Source: Eukaryota sp. TZLM1-RC (Eukaryota > Metamonada: BaSk clade). From it: DNA of 64,000 nucleotides. Made by a program: the position numbers and the translations under genes. Location of the stretch: contig JAUPSS010000005.1 of NCBI GenBank assembly GCA_040285825.1, positions 496,001 through 560,000 on the forward strand, given 5' to 3'. Positions 20,674 to 31,944 of this stretch are shown in pieces (the first letter of the stretch is position 1; every line of letters starts with the position of its first letter). A model generated the notes under the pieces. It was not told the origin of the DNA and did no database searches. It worked only from the letters and a program-made list of their open reading frames with translations.

Positions 20674-22182
20674 TCATTCCATATTCAAATCAAAATCATT
20701 TTCCAACCATGATTTTAGACACAATTGATTTCTAACCATGTCACCAGACAATCTGTTTCGTTTGGCAGAAACAACATCTCCTGCAATCGAGAACATTCGT
20801 TCACATGGTACTGATGTGGGCTGTATAGCTAAAAAGTCTGTTGCGGTGGAAGCTACTGATGGGAATCTACTTTCATTGGTTTTCCACCACAAAATTGGAT
20901 CTTCACACCAATCAATGGGACCTTCGTTTAGGTACCTCTCCAGTTCATCACTACATTTCATACCTTTCTCGAGTTGCAACTTTTGAAGAAAAGAGACCTT
21001 TTGAGATACATTTCTTGATTGTTGATTCTCCTGATGCTGCTTTTGACACACTAGCGATTTCAACTGCTCTTCAAACTCACTTCTATGAAGTAACGAAGAC
21101 GCATCTGGTCTTTTAAGACGTGGGTCCAGTACTGTGCCTGCATAAGCTGAGAAGTCATACAACAAAGCAATATAACTTTGACATTTGTCACACATACTGT
21201 TCACAGTTGTGACAAGTCATTCAGCGGCGTTTGATGAATAAAAGTTCAGCAAATGTGTATTTAAGTGGTCTAAAATGGTTAAGACCAGGGCAATAGTCGG
21301 ATTGTTATGCTCAGATAAAGTGACAGTCGCGTCATAAAATGGCTTCAAGAGACCGATAATATCGTCCAGGACAACTAGCTCGTTCTCGTCCATAATTAAG
21401 TCAAATCTATTGTTCTCAACCAGAATGTTCGTCACATGCCGGATTTGTTCCTTATATACTTTTATCATTAGATAAGTAGAATTCCACCTGGTGGATATAT
21501 CGTTGAAGAGAGATTTTTCTTCTTCACCATTTTCTATTTGAAGTTCATGGAACATTTGTGTTATTTTTGATGATGATCTGGCTTTGTTGACAAATTCAAT
21601 AACTTTTTTCAATACCGGATTATTAGATTTTAGACCAGACTGGCCGATCAAATTGAGTACATGGGCTATACAACACTTTGGATGACAACCAGGGACTCAT
21701 TCGGCTAATAGAGAAGCGACATTAACAACATTCTTGGCGATATCAGTAGTAATAGAGATCAAGTTTTCAAGCTCTGAAACAGTCTTAGCAACCTCATTGT
21801 ACAGAAGTCTAAAATACTTTCGGAGGGTAGGTTCTGAAATTGAGGAAAGAGAGATGTAGTGTTGAAGGGTCTGGTCGTTGACAAAAGAGAAAGGTCGTTG
21901 ACCGTTGATGAGGAGTTCGAGCCATCCAAACATGTTTTCGACCTTTCCAACTGTTGGTTGCGAAAGGAAACGGTTGAGTGGCCCTTTAGCTCTAGTGGAT
22001 GTGAGCGACTCATCAATAGGAGAATGATGAGCAAGGACATGAGAGGCAGCATTACGGTAACCATGTTTGGAGGAGATCGCGTTTGATACAGTTGTAAGGA
22101 GTTCTTTCGGTACTATATTCGGGATGGTCTGTAGGTGGACTAATATCCTTGGAATCCAATTTTGTGAAATAGAATAGGACAA
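20674..22182 (-). pseudogene. hAT transposase, near-complete but with two in-frame TGA stops
   Basis: One reading frame of about 503 codons carries hAT features: GQRPFSFVNDQTL near the start, TTDIAKNV, CCIAHVLNL, STRWNSTYLMI, and the C-terminal dimerisation block (PTSVPCERMFSIAGDVVSAK then NRLSGDMVRNQLCLKSW). Only two stops break it, both TGA (21697-21699 and 21217-21219), each between Glu and Val/Leu where CGA (Arg) would fit. The stretch between the first catalytic Asp and the next conserved Asp looks deleted. No N-terminal BED finger or ATG is in frame. Flanking subterminal sequences are repetitive: ACTAA-rich at 20480-20610 and GGTTTG-rich at 22530-22670, as in hAT ends, but exact termini were not resolved. 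Confidence 0.75.
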
Positions 22183-22529
22183 TCTGTTTGTCTGTAACCT
22201 TAGTCATAGAGAAGAGAGATAATGAAATGGATGAAATGGTAAACCTTCTAGTTCATCAGATATTGATATTTATTGCAATAATTGAGTTATTGTCCGGACT
22301 AACAATAAATATATTGTGTGTTTCAGCATGAACAATACAATAACAATATGACAATATATTTTATTGCTAAAATACAGTATATTTTTTTCGGTTGCTGCGA
22401 GGAATTATGTATTTCCCTCAACGTAAGCGCAAAGGCGCAATATTGATAGTACTACAAACTAGATAAACTATAATATAAATACAATATTAAATTTCCAGAA
22501 CTAACAGAAGAACGGATTGACTTTCCAAT

Positions 22530-22670
22530 TCATAGGTTCGGGTTTCATTTGGTTTGAACTTAAAACTTAGGTTTGGTTTGGTTTGAATAAAAATAGGTTT
22601 TGGTTCAGTAGGTTTAGGTTCAGTCAGGTTTTGGAAAATAAAGTTTGGTTTGAAACCTAAACCCGAACTT
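22530..22670 (-). repeat. GGTTTGGTTT-rich subterminal repeat of the hAT element
   Basis: Iterated GGTTTGG, GGTTCAG and GGTTCGGG motifs crowd about 140 bp beyond the 5' end of the hAT frame. Such motif-dense subterminal regions bind hAT transposases. The ACTAA-rich stretch at 20480-20610 would be the other end. Confidence 0.45.
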
Positions 22671-23049
22671 GCACAATGCTATTCAACACAACTCTACTGA
22701 CAAGGGAGCCAAAGTTTTGTACCTACGAGAGGTTTGTATATCTTAATGAAGTGTTGGAAAAGAATATTGTTAAGAACTTTGAAGAGATTGAAAGATGGTC
22801 TTGTGGGTTTGAGTGTAATTTTCAACTATGTTCGTAAATGATAAGAAGCAATATCTCAACGATTCCTCATCAAACAAATATGATCTACTGATCAACTCCA
22901 GTGATTAAAGATGTGATTCATGAGCGATTGAAAACCGACTGAACCCAATATCTGTGTTTTCTTTTGAGCAGTCTTCATGTTTGCAATGTCTTGTCTTTTC
23001 AAGTGACATCGGGTATCAAATTGTATCGAATAACAAGCCATGTAAAGCC

Positions 23050-23860
23050 AAGTTACTTGAGGTATTTAATGATACGATCAGGTCCCAGAGAGTCACTACA
23101 ACCTTGATGTGCTTCCGTGTGTATTGATTTTCGTGTAGCTTCCACAGAGTCTTGGGCCACGATGTTCATATTCCTTGAGTACTATAGGGGCTCATGTAAT
23201 GCGGATCAAGTGAGATTTTTCTAGCAACACCTAATTCAATAAACTCGTTCATTGGTCTTATAAAGATAAACAGATGTCTAGGATTGAGGTTTTTTGGATT
23301 GAGTTTCACACGCCTCGATTCATCTTCAACAAATATTTCCATTGGCGTACGTCTAAGCGGTCAGGGTAGGGTCTGTGACCCGACCCTACTGTCGAAAACA
23401 TCATCAAACTTCTGTAGAACATCCTTGACAGCTTGTAAGTGGGTATTGTCAGTAAGTTGATAACAGATTCTAGAGGTATGGTTGGGGCGTTTCGAATGTC
23501 CGGAGGAAATATTTCGGTGGCTTCATTTTATTGTTCGTCATCAATATCCTCCGGTATATGAGGTTGATGGTAAGTCCTTTATTAGGGACATAGAGGCCAG
23601 TGTTAAACAGGATGTCTCGGCCAACTAAGAGCTCGTGTTCGTTGTAGCATGAGGGAAGATAAAGTTACCGGAGGGTTGACCTTGAGTTCGATCGAGGCGT
23701 GGGTCATAACAGTGGCAGATTTCAAGGTACCATTAAAATGCCTTTTATGGCATAATTTCCTCAGGTGATAACGATATTAAGTTTTCCAGCAAGAAAGGAG
23801 TTGATAAGGTTATAATTGGAGCCAAGATCTATCGTATCGGTGACAAAAGTATTATATACT
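23050..23860 (-). pseudogene. Ty3-like retrotransposon pol remnant (protease and start of RT)
   Basis: Reading the minus strand from 23860, DTIDLGSNYNLINSFL is a retropepsin active-site region, with Leu where Ser or Thr is normal, and NEHELLVGRDIL is the second retropepsin motif. Then come DVLQKFDDVFDS, MEIFVEDESRRV, RPMNEFIELGVARKIS and PRLCGSYTKIN, the linker and the first conserved block of a Ty3/gypsy reverse transcriptase. Frameshifts and stops separate them and the remainder of RT is unreadable. Its gag end lies across the DDE transposon at 26165-26390. Confidence 0.7.
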
Positions 23861-23927
23861 AATGGAGGGATTTGTATTTTTGGGGTTTCGGGTATGGAAA
23901 GTGTTGAGACGTACACTGTTGGCAGTA

Positions 23928-26118
23928 ATTAGTCTCACTCAGACTAAGTTTGTACTGAATTGTTTGTGCTTTCCGGACAATATTAGTCTCACTCAGACTA
24001 TATTTTGCAGTGAGACTAATTCTGTACTGAGACTAATTTTGCAGTGAGACTAATTTTGTCTCGACCTTATTTCCTTTGACCACCAGACAAACAACATCTT
24101 TATCAATAAAAAACACTCAATCTATTCTAAAATATAACATTCATCCTCTTCTTCATCCTTCAGCTTAGTAATCTTCTGTTGTGTTATGAAATCTTCGGTT
24201 ACTTGAATTTCCTCCTCTGAATTATCGTCGAATCCCTGTACTTCAGTGAAATCATCGTCGTCACTCACATCTTCCCAGATATCTTCATAACAACTGGGAG
24301 GCTTTTCTCCTTTGAAGTTTGCATTGTATTTGGAAATAATTGCTTGAAGTTGGGGACTCAGATATTTAACACTCCATTCACCAACATCGTCCAAACCCAA
24401 TCCACAGCGTATCATCGCTACTCTGGCGTAAGACATGTTATTCTCATTCCTCTTGGAGTTGATTTCAGCCACCACTTCCTTGGCTAAGTTCAAAAAGTAC
24501 CTTTTTCCTGGATTGGGAAGTTTTCCAGATGCACAATACTCATTGTTTTGTATCATCTCTACCTTTTTCCGATCCCATGCCTTTGTCCACGCCCTTTTGA
24601 TCATTGCAATGATGAATGTATCACAGGGTTGCACTAAATGAGTTGAGTTTGGGGGCAAAAAGCAAACAGTAGCATGTAAACGTGTCAGAGCATTCTTCAC
24701 TCTGGCTGTGAGCTTGTGACTTGGAACGTTGTCGCAGAAAAATATTTGCTTTTTGTTTACCATTCTGCAGTTAACTCTTCTTTCTTCTAAATACTCGGCA
24801 AATTTTTGAGAAGTCATAAAGCCTTTTTTTGCCGTTCGATAAGCCACTTGAGTATCACTGTCTTGTAGATTGCGGATGGGATAGCTTTCTGACTGATTTT
24901 GAAATATAAGAAATGGTACATCAATACGAGCATTTGGACCGCCAGTGAGCTTCACCACTAATGTCATTCCCTGGGAACCACTGACGACATCAGTGTATCT
25001 TACTTCCTCATCACCAATAAATCCCAATGTCTTCTTATTATCCATATTGATACGGAAATGAGTCTCATCGAAATTGCAAATTTGACTGTGATCAATCCCT
25101 CGATCTTGAAACATTCTTGCGACATTGCCTAAGTGAAAAGCCACCGCTCTTTCAATTTCTTCCTGTTTAACAGCGCCAACGGAGAGTTTACCTGTTTGAG
25201 TACGAGGAACAATATTAAATCGGGCCATAAATTGTTGAATCCATTTGAACTGAATTCGGTCCATAAGCATCTTACCTGATTTATCTTGAGGATCGATCCA
25301 TTCTGGTCTAAAAATTGGATGATTTCCAGTTCTTAAAACGTGTTTAGCGACATCTCCCAGAATACTGGTGTCGATCTTACATCCCATCTTCTTCATCACG
25401 AGAAACTCCTCCAGCAGTTCTTTGTGTACCCATTCTACCCATTCAGCTCTCTTTCTACCTCTTCCGCTCCTGGCTTTTAAAAGAATTTTCTTCACTGTAC
25501 TGTTTTGTACACGTTCTAGGGACAATTTGTCCTTTTCCAACCTCCTATAAAACTGATGGCGGTTTTTCCACCAGTCTGATGCCTTTTGGATGTTGGCGTT
25601 TGAGGACGATCTGAAGTGCTCGGGAAACTGTTTGACAGTGGCAGCTTTCAACCCCTTTTCGGTGTTTTGTTCTTGTACCCATCTTTCCATCCACTCAAGA
25701 ACCACTTTACGAGTTTGTTTGGTGGAAACTTGTTGAATTCGTCTTTTAGTTCCTGCAGTGGGAGACAACACAGCGTTTTCATCATGGTGTTGTATTTCAG
25801 GAAGTGGTAAGACGATAGGAGTGGAGGTATCCACTTCTGCAGAAGGAGGTGTAGTGTGAGCCGTGCTAGAGCGTTGAGCCCGTGCAAAAGATTGTACGAG
25901 AGGAGAACCCGAGAAAAGACCGTTCATTAGTAAGAGAAAAAATGAATAAAAAATGATTGGTACAAAATTTTATAAGTTTTTGAAAAAAGTACTGGAAAAA
26001 TGTTTATGAAACTCAGGACAAAATTAGTCTCACAAAGACGATTTTGAATGGTCATTGGACAAAATTAGTCTCACTCAGACTAATTTTGCAGTGAGACTAA
26101 TTTGGCAGTGAGACTAAT
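23928..26118 (-). mobile_element. pogo/Tc1-like DDE transposon with TA duplication and subterminal repeats
   Basis: The element starts ATTAGTCTCACT and ends AGTGAGACTAAT, a perfect 12-bp inverted repeat, flanked by TA at 23926-23927 and 26119-26120. Each end carries further copies of TTAGTCTCA in both orientations (several between 23928 and 24062, and 26025-26118), some as the palindrome TTAGTCT-CACTC-AGACTAA. These are likely transposase binding sites. The single gene fills the middle. The element is inserted in a Ty3-like element; taking it out with one TA makes the flanking retroelement frame continuous, which confirms the boundaries. Confidence 0.92.
24122..25927 (-). CDS. DDE transposase, pogo/CENP-B-like, apparently intact
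   Basis: The 601-residue frame has no stops or shifts. The N-terminal 250 residues contain a helix-turn-helix region (KQFPEHFRSSSNANIQKASD and later IQFKWIQQFMARFNI). The DDE_1 catalytic core follows: first Asp in CNFDETHFRI, second in IFFCDNVPSHK, third in NSTHLVQPCDTF, so DDD rather than DDE. The tail is very acidic (EDIWEDVSDDDDF). The protein cuts and pastes its own element at TA sites. An intact gene with perfect terminal repeats makes this the only mobile element in the window that could still be active or was active recently. Confidence 0.9.
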   Translation of the reverse strand: MNGLFSGSPLVQSFARAQRSSTAHTTPPSAEVDTSTPIVLPLPEIQHHDENAVLSPTAGTKRRIQQVSTKQTRKVVLEWMERWVQEQNTEKGLKAATVKQFPEHFRSSSNANIQKASDWWKNRHQFYRRLEKDKLSLERVQNSTVKKILLKARSGRGRKRAEWVEWVHKELLEEFLVMKKMGCKIDTSILGDVAKHVLRTGNHPIFRPEWIDPQDKSGKMLMDRIQFKWIQQFMARFNIVPRTQTGKLSVGAVKQEEIERAVAFHLGNVARMFQDRGIDHSQICNFDETHFRINMDNKKTLGFIGDEEVRYTDVVSGSQGMTLVVKLTGGPNARIDVPFLIFQNQSESYPIRNLQDSDTQVAYRTAKKGFMTSQKFAEYLEERRVNCRMVNKKQIFFCDNVPSHKLTARVKNALTRLHATVCFLPPNSTHLVQPCDTFIIAMIKRAWTKAWDRKKVEMIQNNEYCASGKLPNPGKRYFLNLAKEVVAEINSKRNENNMSYARVAMIRCGLGLDDVGEWSVKYLSPQLQAIISKYNANFKGEKPPSCYEDIWEDVSDDDDFTEVQGFDDNSEEEIQVTEDFITQQKITKLKDEEEDECYILE

Positions 26119-26164
26119 TAGGGCTGCTTGCTGGGTCCGGAAAGAAGGGAAAGCGAGGCAGGTT

Positions 26165-26390
26165 TCAAAAAAAACTCTGAAGTTCCGCATCAGCGTCTAC
26201 CTCCTCATCTAGTTTGTTGTCGGGGTTGGGCTCCGGTTCATTTAGGGTAGACCCTTTTAGGATGGAGCTGGCGATTTTATCGTTAAGAGTTACATCTGGT
26301 TGACTTTTTTTGGCAATTTCTATGGCTTTTTGGTAGCTCAGTAGAGCTTTAACACTTAGGTTAGTAAGAATTGGAATTGGTGGGACAATG
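26165..26390 (-). pseudogene. Ty3-like gag fragment, separated from pol by the DDE transposon
   Basis: The minus strand reads VPPIPILTNLSVKALLSYQK, then an acidic NEPEPNPDNKLDEEVDAD stretch, the start of a Ty3-type gag. The frame then stops near the transposon. Across the DDE element the frame reads on toward the retropepsin at 23850, placing gag and pol of one element on either side of the insertion. Confidence 0.55.
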
Positions 26391-26399
26391 ATTCATAGA

Positions 26400-27535
26400 A
26401 AAATAATGCTTCAGTGATCACTGTTGCTTGTTCATGTAAAAAGAGGAAACGACATTATTATACTAATAAATAACATTTAAGTGTGTGCCTTGTCATCATG
26501 AATAAAGCTTAATCTAAATTACAAACAATGGTTATCAACTTGTATGTAACAGACGGTCTTTGATTGTTCTTGGTTCACAATCCGCCCTTTTTGCATCTAG
26601 AAGGACCGCTTTTCTCACAAACAAAGAGATAAGAAGAGGAGCGACCTATGATGGAAGCATAGCCACACCGAAAGCATCGTTCTTGAAGAGTTATTATGAC
26701 TTCCCTTCTGGTTTCACCACAGATGTCCATGAAGTCCATTGAGGTGTAATGAAAAAAATTGTGGTCTGTACCTAATTCATAGTACGTGAAGTAACGTGGT
26801 ACGTAAAAGCAAAATAAATGAAATTATGGTACGTTTTGTGGTACTTTTAATCAGTCTCTTGGCTAATTTCTTCAATGAGAGAAGGTTTAATGCTTATCAT
26901 TTAGACTTGAAAAATTAATCGCAAATGGTTTTCAACCTTACGAAATAAATCAGAAGAGAAACTACCGAAATAGACACCTGTACATTGCAATTACCCCCGT
27001 CTGTCATTACAACATCATTGTTTCAGCGGATTTATTCATTTTTTTATACATACAACATTTGCATTACGATATACAACACATACTATATTCACAACTACTT
27101 CAGGTTGTTATGCTTTTTTTCTTCAGCTGTATCAATTCCGCAGTTCTTAATGTAGTGGTATCTTCAACAAACAAACGTGTGCGGCTGTCTTCGTTCATCT
27201 CCAAATAGTCAGTCACCACTACATTATTGACTTCACCCACATCCTCAACATCCTTTTTTAACCCAAACACCTAACTCCATTGTGACTTCGTTGCTTTGCC
27301 CAACATTATTTTGTTCGGGTAGTGGATTGTTGATTTTTATTACTGCCATTGGACAACAATTGCAAAATTTTGGCATGGGGTAAGTTGAGTAGAACAGGTA
27401 AGTTGTATAAAACTTTCAAGGAACCAAAATGTATGGAAGCTTTAACCAATATTGAAAGTATTTCTGTTGGTCATGATTTAAATTTTGACTGTGAAAAAAA
27501 CAATGTATGGGCTTAAGGAAAAAATAATACAGGTC
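26400..27535. other. gene-free stretch
   Basis: No gene recognised. A minus-strand segment near 27240-27110 stays open (VVVTDYLEMNEDSRTRLFVE) and one near 27360-27290 has a CNCCP motif; these may be pieces of an old element, but neither belongs to a family I can name. Confidence 0.4.
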
Positions 27536-27539
27536 ATTT

Positions 27540-28155
27540 AGGTCCTAGTAGTTCAATTGATTGACTACAACCTGCCAAAATACCAAAATATTTGGGCCTG
27601 AAATACTTGGCAGTCACAGCATTGTACCTTTGCAGCAAAGAGATGAGTCAAAACAAATTGCTTGAAAATTAATTCTACTTTGTTTAGTAGCACCTCAGTG
27701 TTAACTTTTTCTTGACAAAGAATAGATGTATCATCTAAATAGCTTTTAACTTCGACAGCTTGGTAGTTATTCAGAAATGATGAAACATAAATAGATCCAA
27801 TAGCATACAAGAAAAGAGAGATGGGATCACCTTGCCTAACACCTGTATTTGTTTTAAACGACCTCATAGCAAAGAGATGATTTTGTCCATTTTCTGTGTG
27901 GCACAGTTGCTGAATTACAGGAGAGACAAATGTCAAAAGAGCACTTAAGGTTCTAGACAGAGCAAAAGAGTGGGGAAGTTCTTCTACAAGTATGAAGTCC
28001 TCAATGGGTAAGGTGACATAAATCTGCTGTCTTTGAGATAGTAGAAAATTGAGGAATGATGGATTAGTTTCAACTTTATTACCCTCTAGACCAACTTGTC
28101 GTGTATAATCAGAGGAAAAAAGGATATGGTCAAGAAGTGTCTGCAGTGTTGGCAA
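27540..28155 (-). pseudogene. non-LTR reverse transcriptase fragment
   Basis: A 196-residue frame carries reverse transcriptase palm motifs: TNTGVRQGDPISLFLYAIG (block 4) and VKSYLDDTSIL (the YxDD catalytic site), with PHSFALSRTLSAL upstream. The thumb continues out of frame with SIELLGPK below 27560. N-terminal zinc fingers and the C-terminal endonuclease are missing. It differs clearly from the element at 50-53 kb, so it is an older or different lineage. Confidence 0.7.
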
Positions 28156-28159
28156 TTAA

Positions 28160-29446
28160 TGTTCTGTCAAAATTTTGATAGGAACTTCTCGGTCTGTAGA
28201 GTTCGATCCGTTTTCCACAAATGTCACCAATGAAAACTATAATTTGAAGTATAATTTGACTACACACCTAGTTTTGAATGAACAGAAACGGTTTTCAACC
28301 TTTAAGCCATTTGTGACCTATGTGATAAACTATTCTAATGGATTCTATTATATACAAAATATTTCTGTTGAAACACTTCTGCTGAGTAATACTTGAATAA
28401 CACTCAGTGTTTTCAGAAGTGAGTGTAAGTATTACTTGATTATTTGCGTAATTTACTTAAATGATTTATGAATAAAAACATTTTCATTGTAATCGTGCCA
28501 AAGTAATCAATTAGGCGGTATTTTGACTATGTTAATGTTTACTAAGATTCAAAATTATTGACATCATTTCCAAATGTTGAAGTTGCCAGGATACTTGGAG
28601 GGTTGAGGTATGATGAGAATGAAACTGTTATTAATTTGATACATATATCAAAGCTTCAATGTTGGAAATTTGATTGTGAATTGGGATTCTGTTGATATTG
28701 TTATACAATTACCAAACTTGAAAAACTTGACACATCATGGTAATCATCCATTTTCGGTTTCAACAATGAAAATTTATGACGTCTAGCAAACTCAGTTGTC
28801 AATGCTACACATATCTTGAACTGTTTCATTTCTACAACCCAATAATTAATTGATTGGCTAATTGATAGGTTTGTCCAAATGCGACGCATCAAATAATTGT
28901 GTCAATTCGCAACTGTCCAATGTGTACCGAGGATAATTCATTTGAGTTAACATCTTCTGCAAGCATAAATCACGGAACTACTGCTTCTTTTTTGATCATT
29001 GTTGAGCACAAAAATGGAAAGAAAATATAATTTTGAAATTTTAAATAACACCAAATTCATAAATTTCTGTAGTATCAGGAGTTTAGATGCTTGCTCTTGG
29101 CTTACATTTAGCAACAAATGTGTTGGAAACACGACAAATAACATTTTTGCCACTATGAAAACTCGTTGTATTGTAAAGGCAAGAATTTGTCAGAGGGGTA
29201 AGATTTTATTTATAAGGTCGATGAGAAATCATGAAAAAAGAGACAATGGAACACTGTATGATTAGTATCACTGGGTTTTGTATTTACTGAGAACAATATA
29301 GTCATGTGTGAACGCGTCCTTAGAAGAGACGTTGTATCATGTGTCATATTAAAATCTCAAAGTTTGAAATTCTCAGATTCATTTCTATTCTACATCCAAT
29401 AATCTCAACGGGTTACTACTATTTGATATTATTGTGTTATTAACCG
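28160..29446. other. gene-free stretch upstream of the papain-like protease
   Basis: No recognisable gene. Small open frames on both strands around 28700-29265 have no assignable similarity. A short imperfect inverted repeat (AGTAATACTTGAATAA with AAGTATTACTTGATTA) lies near 28390-28440. The protease promoter should lie just before 29447. Confidence 0.45.
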
Positions 29447-31157
29447 ATGTCTGATCCTCTTCTCCAATCTCCTCCCTCCATGGGGAGCTTAAAGAAGCAA
29501 AACCTTTTGGTCACTCTTTTGCTGGTGGTCGTTGCTTTATGTATCGCTCAGTTTTTCTTCTCCTTCCTTTTCTCTAACAGTATCAGAGACGAGGTTGACA
29601 GCTTGCGTTCTGAGGAGTTGCCACGTGCATTTACTACGCAGTATCTCACTGCCAACACTGATCAACACAGAAGAGGTACTTGCTGGGCTTTTGCAGCGAT
29701 AAATACCTTGGAATCTTTTTATGTCCGTCATGGTCGCCGTAATGGATGGTTAAAAGAAAAGGAAGCTGTGAAATTGTCAGAGCAGGCGTATATTATATCC
29801 CTTCTTGAGTATTGTAACCATCATCCTAAACGTTGTCCTGATACCCCTAAGGATACGTACCATGGTTCAGATGGTTATATCATGTGGCTTTGGTCGTATG
29901 TTCTTCTTTTACCATTTATCATAGATTCCAAAAGTACTTTTCACCCCGTTTGATTCCTGACCTCGAGACCTGTCCATATCAAGAAGAAGCTGATGATGGA
30001 AAGCGTGACATGGAATGTCCTGGTAGAGACAAGGCCATTCAAACCAATCCTATTCGCTATGAGGCTGATCTCATCAAGACGCTCTACACCGTAGAAGAAG
30101 TCAAGCAAGCTTTGGCAAAGGACAAAATTGTTCCTCTCGTCATTGAACTTGCTTGGACTCCCTATTATCTCAAATGCGAAGGAGCTTATGCTGAACTGGA
30201 TGGTTGCAAGAATTCTGCTGTCCGTTGTCCCATTGATGTTGATCCTCAAGAAGGTGATTGCTTCATTGTCTATGCCATGACTGATGATGTTGGTCACTTC
30301 TTCTTTACTGAGAAGACTGTATGTACTTATCCCATTACATAACTCTAGGGTCACGATCTCGCTCCCGTTGGTGGTCATGCCATTGCTACCGTTGGGTATA
30401 ATGACGATTACGTCTTTTACAACAACGAAGGTGAAAGCTTCAAAGGAGGTTTCATCATCAAGAACAGTATTTATTACTTTCATTGCTAATTATAGGTTGG
30501 GGACCTGATGTTTCCCACTCTGTTCAGCACTTTATGAACGAAGGTACCTACCGCCATGAAGATGAACTCTGTCCTAACGAAAGAGCATTCTCTTCTTGGG
30601 TACCCTGTGGAAATGATGGCCAGGGTGATGATTTCTACAAGATGAAGAATACCACTGAACTCAAATGTCGCGCTGATGGTACCAGACCTGGACATTTACA
30701 CATCAACGGGTGGTCCGATGAGTTGAAGAATCTCATGTGTGATGACCAACATACTTATTGCATCAAAAAGACAAGAACCGCTGCTGATGGTGCTATTGAA
30801 GTCACTGTTTCTAGATGGACTGATGATCCTCAAGAAGCGACTGACGAAACTCTTCCCCCTCTTCCTCCCTTAGCTCTCTCCATGGTTTTTGAACCCGTTG
30901 AAGTCAAGAAGGAAAACTCCGTTCTCCACTGTGGATACAATTGGATGCCTTACAAGGTCTGGGAAGAAACTTACTCTAGATGGTTAGCCTGGGGTATGGA
31001 CTATGAAATTAAGTTTGATCGCTCTTCTTATGCCTCCCAAGGTAAGGACTTTAAGAAATTCGATTACACCCATGTCAAGAAGTCTACCTATAAGATTGAG
31101 GCTCTTGAACGTCCTCTTACTTCTACTCCTTGGATTGCTGAGGTTTATGAAGACTAG
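29447..31157 (+). CDS. membrane-anchored papain-like cysteine protease (C1), four exons
   Basis: Exons 29447-29895, 29925-30318, 30349-30466 and 30496-31157 join into 540 codons. Introns are 29, 30 and 29 nt (donors GTATGT, GTATGT, GTATTT). A short N-terminal tail precedes one membrane span (about residues 25-46), giving a type II membrane protein with the catalytic domain in the lumen or outside. The papain triad is complete: DQHRRGTCWAFAA (Gln, Cys), GGHAIATVGY (His), and KNSWG (Asn), the last created only by splicing intron 3. A Cys-rich C-terminal extension of about 200 residues (ELKCRADGTRPG, CDDQHTYCIKK, HCGYNWMPYKVW) has no assignment. There is no classical propeptide; the long C-terminal part may hold the enzyme in check or bind substrate. 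Stop is TAG. Confidence 0.9.
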
Positions 31158-31944
31158 ATTTATTGTATTTATCTCTATTTTATAAATAATTTTATTGGAA
31201 ATTTGTTCCAATTGGATGGGCTTGTAATTTTGATGCTAATTTTACTTTTTCCATGACTTGTTCGCTTTTTCAGAAGTACAGGATAGTAATTCTTGGATTG
31301 AGTAAATCAGATAGAGAACACAAAATCAGTATTACTCTTGACAAAAATCGTGCTTCATTGCCACAGTTTAAAATACATGTGGATATTTATTTGAGTGTAC
31401 CTTTAGGATTAAATTTTCTTTTCTTAATCAGAGAATCATTTGTCACATCACAGAGAACAAGGTCAACAATGATCAGAGTTAAATCAGAAATTATGGCCAC
31501 TCAATGCATAATACATATTTCTTTTAGTAAAACCTTAAACTCTTACAAGCTTTGGGCATTCTTTGCTGTATTTTAAACATTATTTCACACAGAATTTTGA
31601 TAAGAATATCACAAAATTATCAATTTAGAGCAGTCAATAGAAAAAGCTCAGGTACATATATTGTAAATTCACACATCACATTTTTTGACCTGTGACGTGT
31701 GTTTTTGACCTGTGATGTGTGTCTTGGTCAACAATTTTCTGATTCTATGGGCCCCAATCGCCACATAGACATGTCAAAATACATACAGACTTCCAAATGC
31801 CCTTATAACAATCAAATACTGACAATCTTAAAACGATTAATCTTCATCAAACGGAGGTCTTTCTTCTTTTTGGTGAGTTTTTTCCGATACAAAATGCGGT
31901 AATTTCAGATAAGCTTATTTGTACTAAATATCAATGTGTAATAA
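31158..31944. other. gene-free stretch
   Basis: The first 40 bases hold the protease 3' end. The rest has no recognisable gene; a 107-codon open frame at 31253-31576 matches nothing I know. Two near-identical TTTTTGACCTGTGA(C/T)GTGTGT units lie at 31682-31723. Confidence 0.45.

Noticed and set aside
21217-21699. Reassignment of TGA to an amino acid, suggested by two in-frame TGA in the hAT frame
   Set aside because: CASP, DIS3L2, GPN2 and PMP3 all end in TGA at the expected family C-terminus, so TGA is a stop.
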